A stretch of 64,000 bases of DNA from NCBI GenBank assembly GCA_005884765.1, contig VAZV01000133.1, forward strand, positions 1 to 64,000. The letters are read 5' to 3'. Source of the stretch: Alphaproteobacteria bacterium (GTDB taxonomy: Bacteria > Pseudomonadota > Alphaproteobacteria > Rhizobiales > Xanthobacteraceae). Under the pieces are notes generated by a model. It saw nothing but the letters and a program-made list of their open reading frames with translations. It ran no database searches and had not been told where the DNA came from. Of the stretch, positions 44,950 through 53,600 are shown one piece after another. The translations under genes were made by a program, and so were the position numbers. Within the stretch, counting starts at the first letter, position 1; each line of letters begins with the position of its first letter.

Positions 44950-45492
44950 GTGAAGTTCGTTCCTCTTGGTAATTCGGATGCGCGACTGATTGAATTGGTC
45001 GTACAGGGAGACACGCGCGGCAATTTCACCAGAACCTGGTGCGCGGCGAGCTTTGCAGAGCACGGAATCGACTTCACGCCGGTTCAGGGCAACAGTTCGT
45101 TGACGCGCAAGCGCGGAAGCGTTCGCGGAATGCATTTCCAGCGCGCGCCGAAAGCCGATGCAAAGATTGTCCGATGTACATCGGGTAAGATCTACGATGT
45201 CATTGTCGACGTGAGGCCGACGTCTCCCACGCGGGGGCAAGTCTTTGTCAACGAGTTAGCACCGTCCTCGGCCAGCATGCTCTATATTCCGGCGGGCTTC
45301 GCCCACGGATTCCAGACGCTGGCGGATGACTCGGTGGTGGAATACCTGATGGGAATAGAATATGTCGCGGGTCTGTCGGACGGCTTTCGCTACGACGATC
45401 CCACGATTGGTATTGTGTGGCCTGAACCTGTATCGGTGTTGTCGGACAAGGATGCTGCCTGGCCGCTGCTCGTGGATCGCAAGCTATGGTAA
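44950..45492 (+). CDS. dTDP-4-dehydrorhamnose 3,5-epimerase-like protein
   Basis: 180 residues, the usual RmlC length. The cupin marks are VQGNSSLTRKRGSVRGMHF (with His), IVRCTSGKIYDVIVDVRP and YIPAGFAHGFQTLADD. RmlC-type enzymes epimerise C3 and/or C5 of 4-keto-6-deoxy sugars; here the substrate is probably a CDP- or dTDP-linked keto sugar shared with the methyltransferase. I used the GTG at 44950 because AGGAGG sits ten bases before it and the family normally begins there. A TTG at 44821 overlapping the previous gene would add 43 poorly conserved-looking residues. Confidence 0.85.
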   Translation: MKFVPLGNSDARLIELVVQGDTRGNFTRTWCAASFAEHGIDFTPVQGNSSLTRKRGSVRGMHFQRAPKADAKIVRCTSGKIYDVIVDVRPTSPTRGQVFVNELAPSSASMLYIPAGFAHGFQTLADDSVVEYLMGIEYVAGLSDGFRYDDPTIGIVWPEPVSVLSDKDAAWPLLVDRKLW

Positions 45493-46823
45493 GCGCCGAC
45501 AGGGTCCGGATGCCGGACGCAAAAGAATTTCCGGCTTCGGACGAATCGCCGTCGCTCGACCTGCATGGCCTGGTCAAGGAGCTGTTTCCGATCAACCGAA
45601 GTCTCACCGGTTCGGGGGTCCGGCAAACCCTGGCGATCATTGCCCGGTACATTGATCTGGAGATCCATGAAGTCAAAACCGGGACCGCGGTGCTCGACTG
45701 GCATGTGCCGATGGAATGGAACATTCGCAGCGGCACGATTACGAGCATGGTCGGACAGCGTCTCGTCGACTTCGCCGCAAACAATCTTCACATCCTGGGC
45801 TACAGCAAGCCAGTGCAGGGAGTGTTCAGCCGCGCCGAGCTCGCCCAGCATGTCCATACGCTGCCCGACCAACCGGACCTCATCCCATATCGGACCGGGT
45901 ATTATGCCGACGATTGGGGCTTCTGCATGTCGCACAATCTCTGGCAATCGATGCAGGACGACTACTATCGCGTCGAAATCGACAGCGATATTTCGCCGGG
46001 ATCGCTCACCTACGGCGAGCTCTTTCTTCCCGGTGAAACGTCGGACGAGGTGCTGATTACCTGTCACATCTGCCACCCGAGTCTCGCCAACGACAATCTT
46101 TCGGGAATTGCGGTCATGACCGCGCTGGCGATGCGGCAGGCCGGTCGAAGACGGCGGCTCGGCTATCGCTTTCTCTTTCTTCCGGCAACGATCGGAGCGA
46201 TCACGTGGCTTGCCCGCAACGAGGCCCGTCTCGACAGGATTAAACATGGCCTGGTCCTGACCTGCCTAGGCGATCCTGCCCGGTTTCACTACAAGCAAAG
46301 CCGCAGCGGAGCGACTATCGATCGCGCCGTGGCCCATGTGCTGCGTCATTCCGGCCACTCATACGAAATTTTGCCGTTCAACCCGTACGGATACGATGAA
46401 CGGCAATTCTGTTCTCCGGATTTCGATCTGCCGGTCGGCTGCCTGATGCGCAGCGTGCACGGTACTTTCCCGGAATATCACACCTCGGCAGACAACCTGG
46501 ATTTAGTCAAGCCTGAAGCGCTCGGACAATCCTACGCAACGATCGGGGCGATCTTCGACTTGCTCGATAATAACCGCACCTATCGACGTGTCGACGGACG
46601 GGGTGAACCTCAGTTGGGCCGGCGCGGGCTTTACCGGGCCATCGCGGGGCAGCGCGAGGCTGGTGGTGCCACGCAGATGGACCTGCTGTGGTTCCTCAAT
46701 CTAGCCGATGGCAACCATAGCCTGCTGGATATGGCGGTTCGCGCCGATGTTCCGTTCTTTCGACTCGAAGCTGCCGCGCGCCTTGCACTAGAGGCGTCGC
46801 TCGTCGGAGAAACCGCCCGATGA
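45486..46823 (+). CDS. DUF4910 aminopeptidase-like protein
   Basis: 445 residues of the DUF4910 family: a DUF2172-like part, a zinc peptidase M28-like core and a C-terminal winged helix. Visible are ELFPINRSLTGSGVRQTL, YGELFLPGETSDEVLITCH, the metal site CHICHPSLANDNLSG and EYHTSADNLDLVKPE. Its catalytic role is not established, yet the gene turns up repeatedly within nucleotide-sugar clusters, suggesting deacylation or a step on an aminated sugar. It overlaps the epimerase gene by seven bases, so coupling is likely. The final 60 residues (LNLADGNHSLLDMAVRAD) form the winged helix. Confidence 0.82.
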   Translation: MVSADRVRMPDAKEFPASDESPSLDLHGLVKELFPINRSLTGSGVRQTLAIIARYIDLEIHEVKTGTAVLDWHVPMEWNIRSGTITSMVGQRLVDFAANNLHILGYSKPVQGVFSRAELAQHVHTLPDQPDLIPYRTGYYADDWGFCMSHNLWQSMQDDYYRVEIDSDISPGSLTYGELFLPGETSDEVLITCHICHPSLANDNLSGIAVMTALAMRQAGRRRRLGYRFLFLPATIGAITWLARNEARLDRIKHGLVLTCLGDPARFHYKQSRSGATIDRAVAHVLRHSGHSYEILPFNPYGYDERQFCSPDFDLPVGCLMRSVHGTFPEYHTSADNLDLVKPEALGQSYATIGAIFDLLDNNRTYRRVDGRGEPQLGRRGLYRAIAGQREAGGATQMDLLWFLNLADGNHSLLDMAVRADVPFFRLEAAARLALEASLVGETAR

Positions 46824-46854
46824 CCAGAGAGATGCCGGAGCTAGGGAGCGGACA

Positions 46855-48000
46855 ATGAGTACCGATTTCCAGACGATGAAAATTCCGGAGAGCGACAACA
46901 AGCCCGCTGGAAACGAGATCAATCCTGTCGGTGGCACGATCCAAAGCTTGCAGCATTTGCGAGTCCTCGCCGCGTCGATGATCGTGCTTTATCACACCGA
47001 GCTACAGATCATGCGGCTGACGGACGGGCAACATACCCATTCGCTCGGTTACGGCGCGGCAGGAACCGATTTGTTCTTTGTAATCGGCGGCTTTATTCTG
47101 GTGTACACAAGCTACGATCGGAAAGATACGTTCGGCGCGTTTCTGTACCGTCGCATCATGCGCATCGCGCCGCTCTACTGGCTGTTCACATTTCTCATGC
47201 TGACCGTGCTGCTCGTCGCCCCAAGTCATCTGCTGACGACAAAAATCGAATTTTGGCATTTTATTCTCTCGCTCGTGTTCATTCCGTATCCCCATCCGGT
47301 TCTCGGGATCGATCGGCCGTTTCTGTTTGCGGGTTGGGTGCTCAACCATTTTGTATTCTTCTATCTGTTGTTCGGCGCGCTGTTGTTCCTGCCGATCGGG
47401 CGGCGTGTCCTTGCCGCGGGCGCGGTGCTATGCGCGTTGATGGCACTGAAATTCTTGTTTGCAGGCGAAAGCAACCTGCTCGACTTCTATGGCGCGACGG
47501 TCGCGCTGGATTTCGTGCTGGGAATGATCGTGGCCTGGCTATTCCTTGAACGACGGGCGTCACCTGTGATGATCGTCGCGGTATTCCTCACCGGCGCGTC
47601 GATTTTTGCCGCTGGCGTCGTGGAGGGCGTTTCAGACGGGAGTGAACGGGCGCTTTATTGGGGTGTAGCCGACGCGTCTCTGCTGTTTGTATGCGTGTTC
47701 AGAGAGAAGCAATGGGGCTGGCCGAAGTGGCGCTTTCTCAGCGCGCTGGGCGATGCGTCGTATTCGGTATTCGTGTCCCATCTGTTCACGCTCGCATTGG
47801 TGACGAGCATCATGCGTGCGCTTGGAATATTTCCAATGCTGGGCGTTTGGGGCGCGAGAATCGTCTTTCTCGGAGCCGCCTGGACGCTGGGAATGGTGGT
47901 CTACACGGCAATCGAGCGACCTTTGATGCGGCGCATCGGCCAGCAGAGGAGCGCGCGGCCGATCGGATCGAGCAAGCTGATTGTTGCGAAGGGATCTTGA
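46855..48000 (+). CDS. Acyltransferase 3 family membrane protein
   Basis: 381 residues with about ten membrane helices. Family motifs are SLQHLRVLAASMIVLYHTEL (with the conserved His), GTDLFFVIGGFILVY and YRRIMRIAPLYWLF. It would O-acylate a sugar of the exported polymer from the cytoplasmic side. AGGGAG precedes the ATG. It closes the plus-strand cassette after DUF4910. It is the second acyltransferase of the locus (other at 27295), so two different acyl decorations are possible. Confidence 0.88.
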   Translation: MSTDFQTMKIPESDNKPAGNEINPVGGTIQSLQHLRVLAASMIVLYHTELQIMRLTDGQHTHSLGYGAAGTDLFFVIGGFILVYTSYDRKDTFGAFLYRRIMRIAPLYWLFTFLMLTVLLVAPSHLLTTKIEFWHFILSLVFIPYPHPVLGIDRPFLFAGWVLNHFVFFYLLFGALLFLPIGRRVLAAGAVLCALMALKFLFAGESNLLDFYGATVALDFVLGMIVAWLFLERRASPVMIVAVFLTGASIFAAGVVEGVSDGSERALYWGVADASLLFVCVFREKQWGWPKWRFLSALGDASYSVFVSHLFTLALVTSIMRALGIFPMLGVWGARIVFLGAAWTLGMVVYTAIERPLMRRIGQQRSARPIGSSKLIVAKGS

Positions 48001-48096
48001 ACGAGCGCGGTTGCCATGTGGCCTTGATCTAACCGATGGCAAATAAGGCCTGCCCGAATGACAAGCGCGCCGAGCTTCAATTCGGTCAAGCGTAAA

Positions 48097-49509
48097 CTAA
48101 TGCGAAGCCGGCACGTCCACTATGGATAAATTCTCACTTGCGCCTTGAACGATCTTGACTATCTCGTTGGCCCGAGCGGGATGGAGTTCTACAAGACGTC
48201 GCAGGTAGGTGGCGATCAATGCAGGCTCACCACGCGGTACATCGTGAATAGCCTCAGATGCGTGCAAGTAGCAACTGCTGGGATCACGCTCCAGCTCTTT
48301 GGGAAACAATGCAACTAGCTTGGTGCCTGACGGCGCGGGCAGTTCTGGAATTGCCGCTCCTGTAAGGAAAGCTACGAGCGCCCCGCAGACATCATGTCCA
48401 AAGAGTTTACCGAGATGACAACTACCTACACAACGTGGGTTCATTTCTATGAGTGCGGCTCGATCCTCCTCTTCGTCAATCATAAAATCGTAGCTGACGA
48501 AGCCCGAACATCCGAGTGCTGCGGTCATCACAACTGCAATTTCATCCATCTCACGATTATTGACTAGGCGCACGACAGTGCTCGCACCAGTCGGTTCAGG
48601 ATGGACGCATTCCGCAGCGAAGCTTACCCCCGCTATTACCTGGCCGTTCCAAGCCGCTACGGTGCGAAACGCGGGTATGCCCCGCGCGCACGACTGTATC
48701 AAAATGCTGTTTTCAGACCCAAGGTGAAAACCGGCCATCGCGCACAAAAAACGCTTTACCTGTCCAATGAAGCGTCGCCGTAGACCGACCGAAAGCTTGG
48801 CTTGGAGCTGCTTTCGCAACTCAGCAGTGTCGGGAACCATCGTCACTCCATCGCCGCCACAGGAGTGCTCCGTCTTGAGGAACAAAGGTAAATCCCAATT
48901 TTCCGGAACGGCTGGGAAATCGGTAACTGCGTCCGCCTGTAGATGATACGGCTTCCGGACGCCAAGCCGTGAGGCAACATCCATAAGCTCTCGCCGGCTT
49001 ACCACCGCTTTGTATCCGCTGGGTGATCCAAAAGAGTTAACAAGTAAATCACGGAGCAATTGGCTCACCGAGGATTTGGTGGCCAGACTACGCAGCAGCC
49101 AAGCGGCTATGTCGTCGAGAGGAACTACAAGTGTGGGTTGCCAATCGCGAGCGATGGATTCCAGTCGTCTCCGAACCAACAGCGCGTGAAGCCAAACGCT
49201 TGGAAGCGTCGGAAGTGAAAAGTGTTGCGCGAGTGCTGTTGTTTGGGTGCAATAATAATCCGGAGGACTGAGGAGGGCACAAACGGCGCCGTGATCAGCG
49301 ATCTCGGCAATCACACGCTCGATCCCGACGTTGTTGACCAAGGCAACAAAGAGTATCCGGAGCTTTGATTGATCCGGCGGCCGACTTGGTCTCGCAAGTT
49401 CTAATGGAGACGCCGTGAAATCGATCTCAGGACCGTACGATCGAGCCCGTAATAAGTCGGTTTCTATGAATCCATTGCCCTTAAAAGCCGGATTGATCTC
49501 CTGGCTCAC
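48097..49509 (-). CDS. ATP-grasp family carboxylate ligase
   Basis: 470 residues with the three ATP-grasp parts. The N-terminal part has RILFVALVNNVGIERVIAEI; the ATP lid is LFLKTEHSCGGDGVTMVPD (about 203-221); the Mg site is YDFMIDEEEDRAALIEMNPR (about 340-360). ATP-grasp enzymes join a carboxylate, through an acyl phosphate, to an amine, thiol or other nucleophile. The substrate is unknown. Its start overlaps the stop of the monooxygenase at 49506 by four bases (ATGA), so the pair is translationally coupled. The carboxyl acceptor could be an amino acid or a polymer uronic acid; it is not one of the known purine or glutathione enzymes. Confidence 0.82.
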   Translation of the reverse strand: MSQEINPAFKGNGFIETDLLRARSYGPEIDFTASPLELARPSRPPDQSKLRILFVALVNNVGIERVIAEIADHGAVCALLSPPDYYCTQTTALAQHFSLPTLPSVWLHALLVRRRLESIARDWQPTLVVPLDDIAAWLLRSLATKSSVSQLLRDLLVNSFGSPSGYKAVVSRRELMDVASRLGVRKPYHLQADAVTDFPAVPENWDLPLFLKTEHSCGGDGVTMVPDTAELRKQLQAKLSVGLRRRFIGQVKRFLCAMAGFHLGSENSILIQSCARGIPAFRTVAAWNGQVIAGVSFAAECVHPEPTGASTVVRLVNNREMDEIAVVMTAALGCSGFVSYDFMIDEEEDRAALIEMNPRCVGSCHLGKLFGHDVCGALVAFLTGAAIPELPAPSGTKLVALFPKELERDPSSCYLHASEAIHDVPRGEPALIATYLRRLVELHPARANEIVKIVQGASENLSIVDVPASH

Positions 49510-50759
49510 TGCATCTGCCTTTGTGCCTCGACATTTGAATTCAGCTTCGCCGCAAGAACGGTACTTCGCGGCGACCGGCCGACGAGGTGCTGAGAAAGCC
49601 GGCGAGACGTGAAAGCAGCTCCATGAGCAAAACGCATCATTGGGCCAAAGCTATTCGCTGCAGCCGTCCCCACAAAGTACAAGTCAGGCACGCTGGACTC
49701 AAAGTTGCGGGACAAGGCGGGAGCCCCGGCGGCGCGTTTCAGGCGCGACCTAATACCCTCTCCGAGAAAGATCAGCCTATCCAAATCCACGCGATACCCT
49801 GTTGCGGCGACAACGTGGTCGGCAAAGACCTCACGGGTTTGTCCTTCGGCTTGCCGGATCAAGAGGCGCACACGCCCATCTTTGACGGAAGCCTCGGCGA
49901 CGCTTGAGCCCGTGATGTAGGGAACATGACCTTCAATCTGCTCCCGCACGAACCAGGCCGGCGCCGGTCCGAGATATCGGCGTACCACGTCGACGCGAAA
50001 CGCTTCCGGCATAGCGTGAAAGACCATGGGAGCCCGGACGCAAAGTACGGATTTCCATCCCGGCCCAAGAGGCGTCATTGGCGCAACGATCTTCTCATAT
50101 ACCGAGCGTGCGCCTAGAGGGGATTGGAAGCGGATACCCTGACGTCGGGTCATGACGCTAGGAGTGGCTCCTCGCGCCCTTAGGAGTGCTGCGATGTCCA
50201 TCGCGGACGCGCCAGCTCCGACTACAATGACGTCTCGCCCGGAAAGATGGTGGGCATCGCCGTAGGCGACGCTATGCGTGAGTAACTCGGGCGGGAGACC
50301 GCGGAGCTCTGCAGGAATGTAATCGAACGACCGGATTCCGGAGGCGACGACGACCCGGCGCGCGGCGACAACCTCTTCGTTTTCCAGGACCAAATCGAAC
50401 CCATGAGGCGCGGGCTCGACCGAGACAACCATTTTGCGCTCAAGATCCGGTACGAATCTTCGCTGAAATGCTTCGCCATATGAGATAAATGTGTCCACAT
50501 CGACGGGAAGGCCGGTGTGAGCGTAGGAGATATGATTCTTTGAACAATATGCCTTGAGCGTATATTCGCGTCCAGGATCCGAAAGGTTGGAAGCAAATCC
50601 CTCAGACTTTAACTTCATCCCGTTCGGCATCGACTCGCGCCAAGCCTGCATCGGGTGACCGAAAATGCGGACACCCACGCCGCGTGCGAGAAGGTGGCTG
50701 GCCAGTGACAATCCGTAGGGCCCCGCCCCGATGACGGCAATATCAGCAACGCGCCCCAT
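49506..50759 (-). CDS. Flavin-dependent monooxygenase-type oxidoreductase
   Basis: 417 residues. The FAD motif VIGAGPYGLSLASHLL starts at about residue 8; a second, NADPH-type Rossmann motif VIVVGAGASAMDIAALL lies near 177; and AATGYRVDLDRL near 315 marks the class B flavin monooxygenase family (FMO, lysine/ornithine N-hydroxylases, Baeyer-Villiger enzymes). It could hydroxylate a nitrogen or sulfur or convert a ketone. It is the upstream gene of the coupled pair with the ATP-grasp ligase, so both probably act on one small molecule. No clear ribosome site stands out before the ATG. Confidence 0.82.
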   Translation of the reverse strand: MGRVADIAVIGAGPYGLSLASHLLARGVGVRIFGHPMQAWRESMPNGMKLKSEGFASNLSDPGREYTLKAYCSKNHISYAHTGLPVDVDTFISYGEAFQRRFVPDLERKMVVSVEPAPHGFDLVLENEEVVAARRVVVASGIRSFDYIPAELRGLPPELLTHSVAYGDAHHLSGRDVIVVGAGASAMDIAALLRARGATPSVMTRRQGIRFQSPLGARSVYEKIVAPMTPLGPGWKSVLCVRAPMVFHAMPEAFRVDVVRRYLGPAPAWFVREQIEGHVPYITGSSVAEASVKDGRVRLLIRQAEGQTREVFADHVVAATGYRVDLDRLIFLGEGIRSRLKRAAGAPALSRNFESSVPDLYFVGTAAANSFGPMMRFAHGAAFTSRRLSQHLVGRSPRSTVLAAKLNSNVEAQRQMQ

Positions 50760-51022
50760 GCTCGTTCATCCCAAATTTCTTAGAAGTATCTTTAAGATAT
50801 TAGATCGTCGCGAAAATAAATACCAAGTTACTAAACCCTACTATCGAATAACTAGCAATAGTTAATGGACAGGGCGGAAATGTCGGCATCGTGGCAGCTG
50901 CTCCGAACGTTGAGATCGTTGAGTATTAGCCGCGCGACGTTGCCGTCCGTGACGGCTCCTCAATCGCTTGATAAAAGCTAGCCGCAAGAAAAGGCTATGG
51001 AGCCACAACGGGGAAATCCTGG

Positions 51023-52177
51023 ATGACTGCAATCAAACCCTCGGCCAGCATCGTCGAAAACCGCGAAATCACCAGCATCCTGACGGCGCTGATGGTCGAC
51101 CATTCGCTGCCATTGTGGTCTCTCGAAGGCTGGGATGCGACCGCGGGCGGCTTTGTCGAACGGCTTGACATCGAGGGGAAGGCGGACCGCTTCACGCCCC
51201 GCCGCGTGCGCGTTCAGGCCCGCCAAATCTACTGCTTCGCCAAGGCCGCCCAACTCGGCTGGTACCCGCAGGGCCGCGAAATTGCGATCAAGGGCCTGGA
51301 GTATCTTCTGGCGAAGGCCAAAAGCCCCGATGGCCAGCCGGGCTTTGTCCATCTGCTCGATCCGATCGGCGCTGTCCTCAACCCGTCGCGCGATACATAT
51401 GACCACGCATTCGTTCTGCTGGCTTTCGCGACAGTGTATCAGTTGAGCGGGGATGCGCAGGTTGGGGACGAGATCAAATCACTGGTTGGATTTCTCGATA
51501 CCGATCTGCGCTCACCGCACGGCGGTTTCCTCGAGGGAATTCCGACGACGCTGCCGCGCCGGCAGAATCCGCACATGCATCTGTTCGAGGCGATGATCGC
51601 CACGTTCGATGCCACCGATGATCCGATCTATCAGAATCGCGCCGGTGATCTATTCGCTCTTTTTATTGCGAATTTATACGATTCCCGGCGTCAGGTTCTC
51701 GGCGAATATTTCGAAGAAGACTGGTCGAGAATAGAACCTGCCAGTGTCGAACCGGGACATCAGGCGGAATGGGTTTGGCTCCTCAAAGGCTTTGAGCGGA
51801 TTACCGGCTGCCGGACCGCCCGCCACCGCGCGCAGTTGCTCGCATCGGCGCTGCGCTATCGCGATGAAGTGACGGGCTGTTTGTTCGACGAGGGCGACGC
51901 CGACGGAAGGATCCGAAAGTTTACCCGGCGTTTATGGCCGCAGACGGAGATTGCCAAGGCCTTCATCGCGCAAGCCGAGGCGGGAGAGCGGGGTGCTGCC
52001 GACGAAGCGCTCAAGGCTCTGAACCGGCTCTATCAGCACTATCTGCGTCATCCCGTGCTGGGCGGCTGGTACGATCAATTCGATCACGACAACCGGTCGC
52101 TCGTCGATTTCATTCCCGCGTCCTCGTTCTATCACATCCTCTGCGCGGTCGCGGAAGCCGAGAGGGTTCTCGGTTAA
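51023..52177 (+). CDS. AGE-family sugar epimerase/isomerase
   Basis: 384 residues with the (alpha/alpha)6-barrel pattern of N-acylglucosamine 2-epimerases and YihS/mannose isomerases. Key parts are PLWSLEGWDATAGGFVERL, RVRVQARQIYCFAKAAQLG, MHLFEAMIATFDATDD, EPGHQAEWVWLLKGFERI and GWYDQFDHDN, with the two His residues serving as acid and base. It interconverts mannose/glucose-type sugars at C2 without nucleotide. The gene often serves mannose supply for polysaccharides. It starts after a GGGGAAATCC site and stands alone. Confidence 0.85.
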   Translation: MTAIKPSASIVENREITSILTALMVDHSLPLWSLEGWDATAGGFVERLDIEGKADRFTPRRVRVQARQIYCFAKAAQLGWYPQGREIAIKGLEYLLAKAKSPDGQPGFVHLLDPIGAVLNPSRDTYDHAFVLLAFATVYQLSGDAQVGDEIKSLVGFLDTDLRSPHGGFLEGIPTTLPRRQNPHMHLFEAMIATFDATDDPIYQNRAGDLFALFIANLYDSRRQVLGEYFEEDWSRIEPASVEPGHQAEWVWLLKGFERITGCRTARHRAQLLASALRYRDEVTGCLFDEGDADGRIRKFTRRLWPQTEIAKAFIAQAEAGERGAADEALKALNRLYQHYLRHPVLGGWYDQFDHDNRSLVDFIPASSFYHILCAVAEAERVLG

Positions 52178-52237
52178 GAACGCGCCCTGTGTGGGGCCGC
52201 GAAGAAGCTGGTCGGCGGTGCGGGCGTCAGGCTTGTC

Positions 52238-52465
52238 TTAGACAAATAGCCGGACCAGCCATACCAAGCCTGCCCACATCGAGAGGCTTATTCCAAGCGC
52301 AAGAGCCCAAGGCCAAGGTGATGAATATTTCAGGCTAGGGGCATTCGCGATTTCGTCGCGCCCCAGTCGGTCGTTGGTGCGATTGCGCCCAACTCGATCA
52401 TAGGCACGATCGACGACGCGGGGTGCTTGTCTAGCGTCGAGATATCGATGTTTGAAACCATCCAT
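52238..52465 (-). CDS. Small tail-anchored membrane protein
   Basis: 75 residues: a polar, Arg/Asp-rich N-terminal part (MDGFKHRYLDARQAPRVVDR) and one C-terminal membrane segment (PWALALGISLSMWAGLVWLV) that leaves only a few residues outside. GAGG precedes the ATG at 52465. No family recognised. It is convergent with the epimerase. Confidence 0.55.
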   Translation of the reverse strand: MDGFKHRYLDARQAPRVVDRAYDRVGRNRTNDRLGRDEIANAPSLKYSSPWPWALALGISLSMWAGLVWLVRLFV

Positions 52466-52630
52466 GGCTGGTCCTCTAGCCAATTTAGTTACCAGCCCAA
52501 TGACTTAACAATTGGGTTCATCGAATGTTCCAATTGTGGACGACGCTGGTTCATATTGAGACAGGGAAACCCGGGGCGTCGCAGATTACCGAGGGGCCAA
52601 AATTGCGGCCGCTGCGCGGTAAGCCTCTAG

Positions 52631-52932
52631 AACGTCGATCCTTCTTGATCGATCTGTGAGGCGCATGCGGGTTTTGAAAATTCGTCCTCTTTGTGACGAT
52701 ATTCTTACAATCGCACAAATTTCGGACAGCTACAAGTTGTTGCGAGCTGAGCGTCCAAAAAAACGGTGAATAACAATCCGCGGTCTTCTTCTCCGACGCA
52801 TCGAGCGAAGCGCTCCGTGCTTAGCTGCTGACAGACGGCTCGGCCTGCGCTCTCCATCCGGGGAGACGTCAGCGAGTTCTTTTTGAACTGCTATCGAAGC
52901 GCACAAGCGATTGCGGACAGAAACAAGAAACT
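52631..52932. promoter_or_regulatory. Likely promoter and long leader of the cold-shock fusion gene
   Basis: No gene here. Cold-shock genes usually have long structured 5' leaders, and this 300-base gap upstream of the cold-shock domain gene would fit. TTGTGACGATATTCTTACAAT near 52691-52712 (about a -35/-10 spread) is a weak candidate promoter. I see no convincing folded element by eye. Confidence 0.3.
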
Positions 52933-53478
52933 ATGATTACGGGCACCGTAAAGCTGTTCCACTCGTCAAAAGGTTACGGCTTTATCCGGCGGGACACCGG
53001 CGGCAGGGATGTCTTTGTTCACCACTCGGCGGTGCAGATTGCCGGACTCACGGATTTACGCAAAGGCCAGAAGCTAAGCTTTGAGATATTCGACAATCAA
53101 GGCAAGCTGGCCGCGAAAAACTTGCGTATACATGGTGTCCTTGAAAACCCATCACAGGACAGCTCGACTTCGTCCGGAGAAACGCAACATGCGCGATGCG
53201 AGATGAGCCCGAAAATCGTGGAGCGAACAGAAGTCAAACGCACGCCCATTACCCGGACCGCGCTCGAAGCGGCGTTGGCCGAGGCCGTTCGCGCGCGCGA
53301 TACACAGTGCGAGGGTTTGGTTGGAATTATTGTCGAACGCGTCAATCCGGCGCCCCCCGGCGGCACCAATTGGTCTGTTAAGGGCGTCAAATATGGAAAG
53401 GCCGAGCGGGATCGATGCGACATTGCACTGTCAGCCTGTGTGGAGCAAATGCAGCGTGAGTTCGAGGTCTCGGGTTAG
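52933..53478 (+). CDS. Cold-shock domain protein with C-terminal extension
   Basis: 181 residues. The cold-shock domain fills 1-67: GTVKLFHSSKGYGFIRRDTG carries RNP1 (KGYGFI) and DVFVHHSAV carries RNP2, so it should bind single-stranded RNA or DNA. After a Ser/Thr linker, residues about 105-178 form a second compact region with two spaced cysteines (ARDTQCEGLVGIIV, ERDRCDIALSACVEQM) and a Gly-rich loop (PAPPGGTNWSVKGVKYGKA). I do not recognise that region as a named domain; it may dimerise or bind a partner. Simple CspA proteins are only 67-70 residues long. No strong ribosome site before the ATG. Confidence 0.8.
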   Translation: MITGTVKLFHSSKGYGFIRRDTGGRDVFVHHSAVQIAGLTDLRKGQKLSFEIFDNQGKLAAKNLRIHGVLENPSQDSSTSSGETQHARCEMSPKIVERTEVKRTPITRTALEAALAEAVRARDTQCEGLVGIIVERVNPAPPGGTNWSVKGVKYGKAERDRCDIALSACVEQMQREFEVSG

Positions 53479-53600
53479 TCGGCCCCGATTGGTCCTCGCT
53501 GCAAACCCCGCAAGAACAGAGTCCGTCGGGTTATCTGCGCTTGTCTGGGCAGGCGCAGCTATCATAATGCGAGATTATTTTTCCTGTTTTGGTGCCATAG

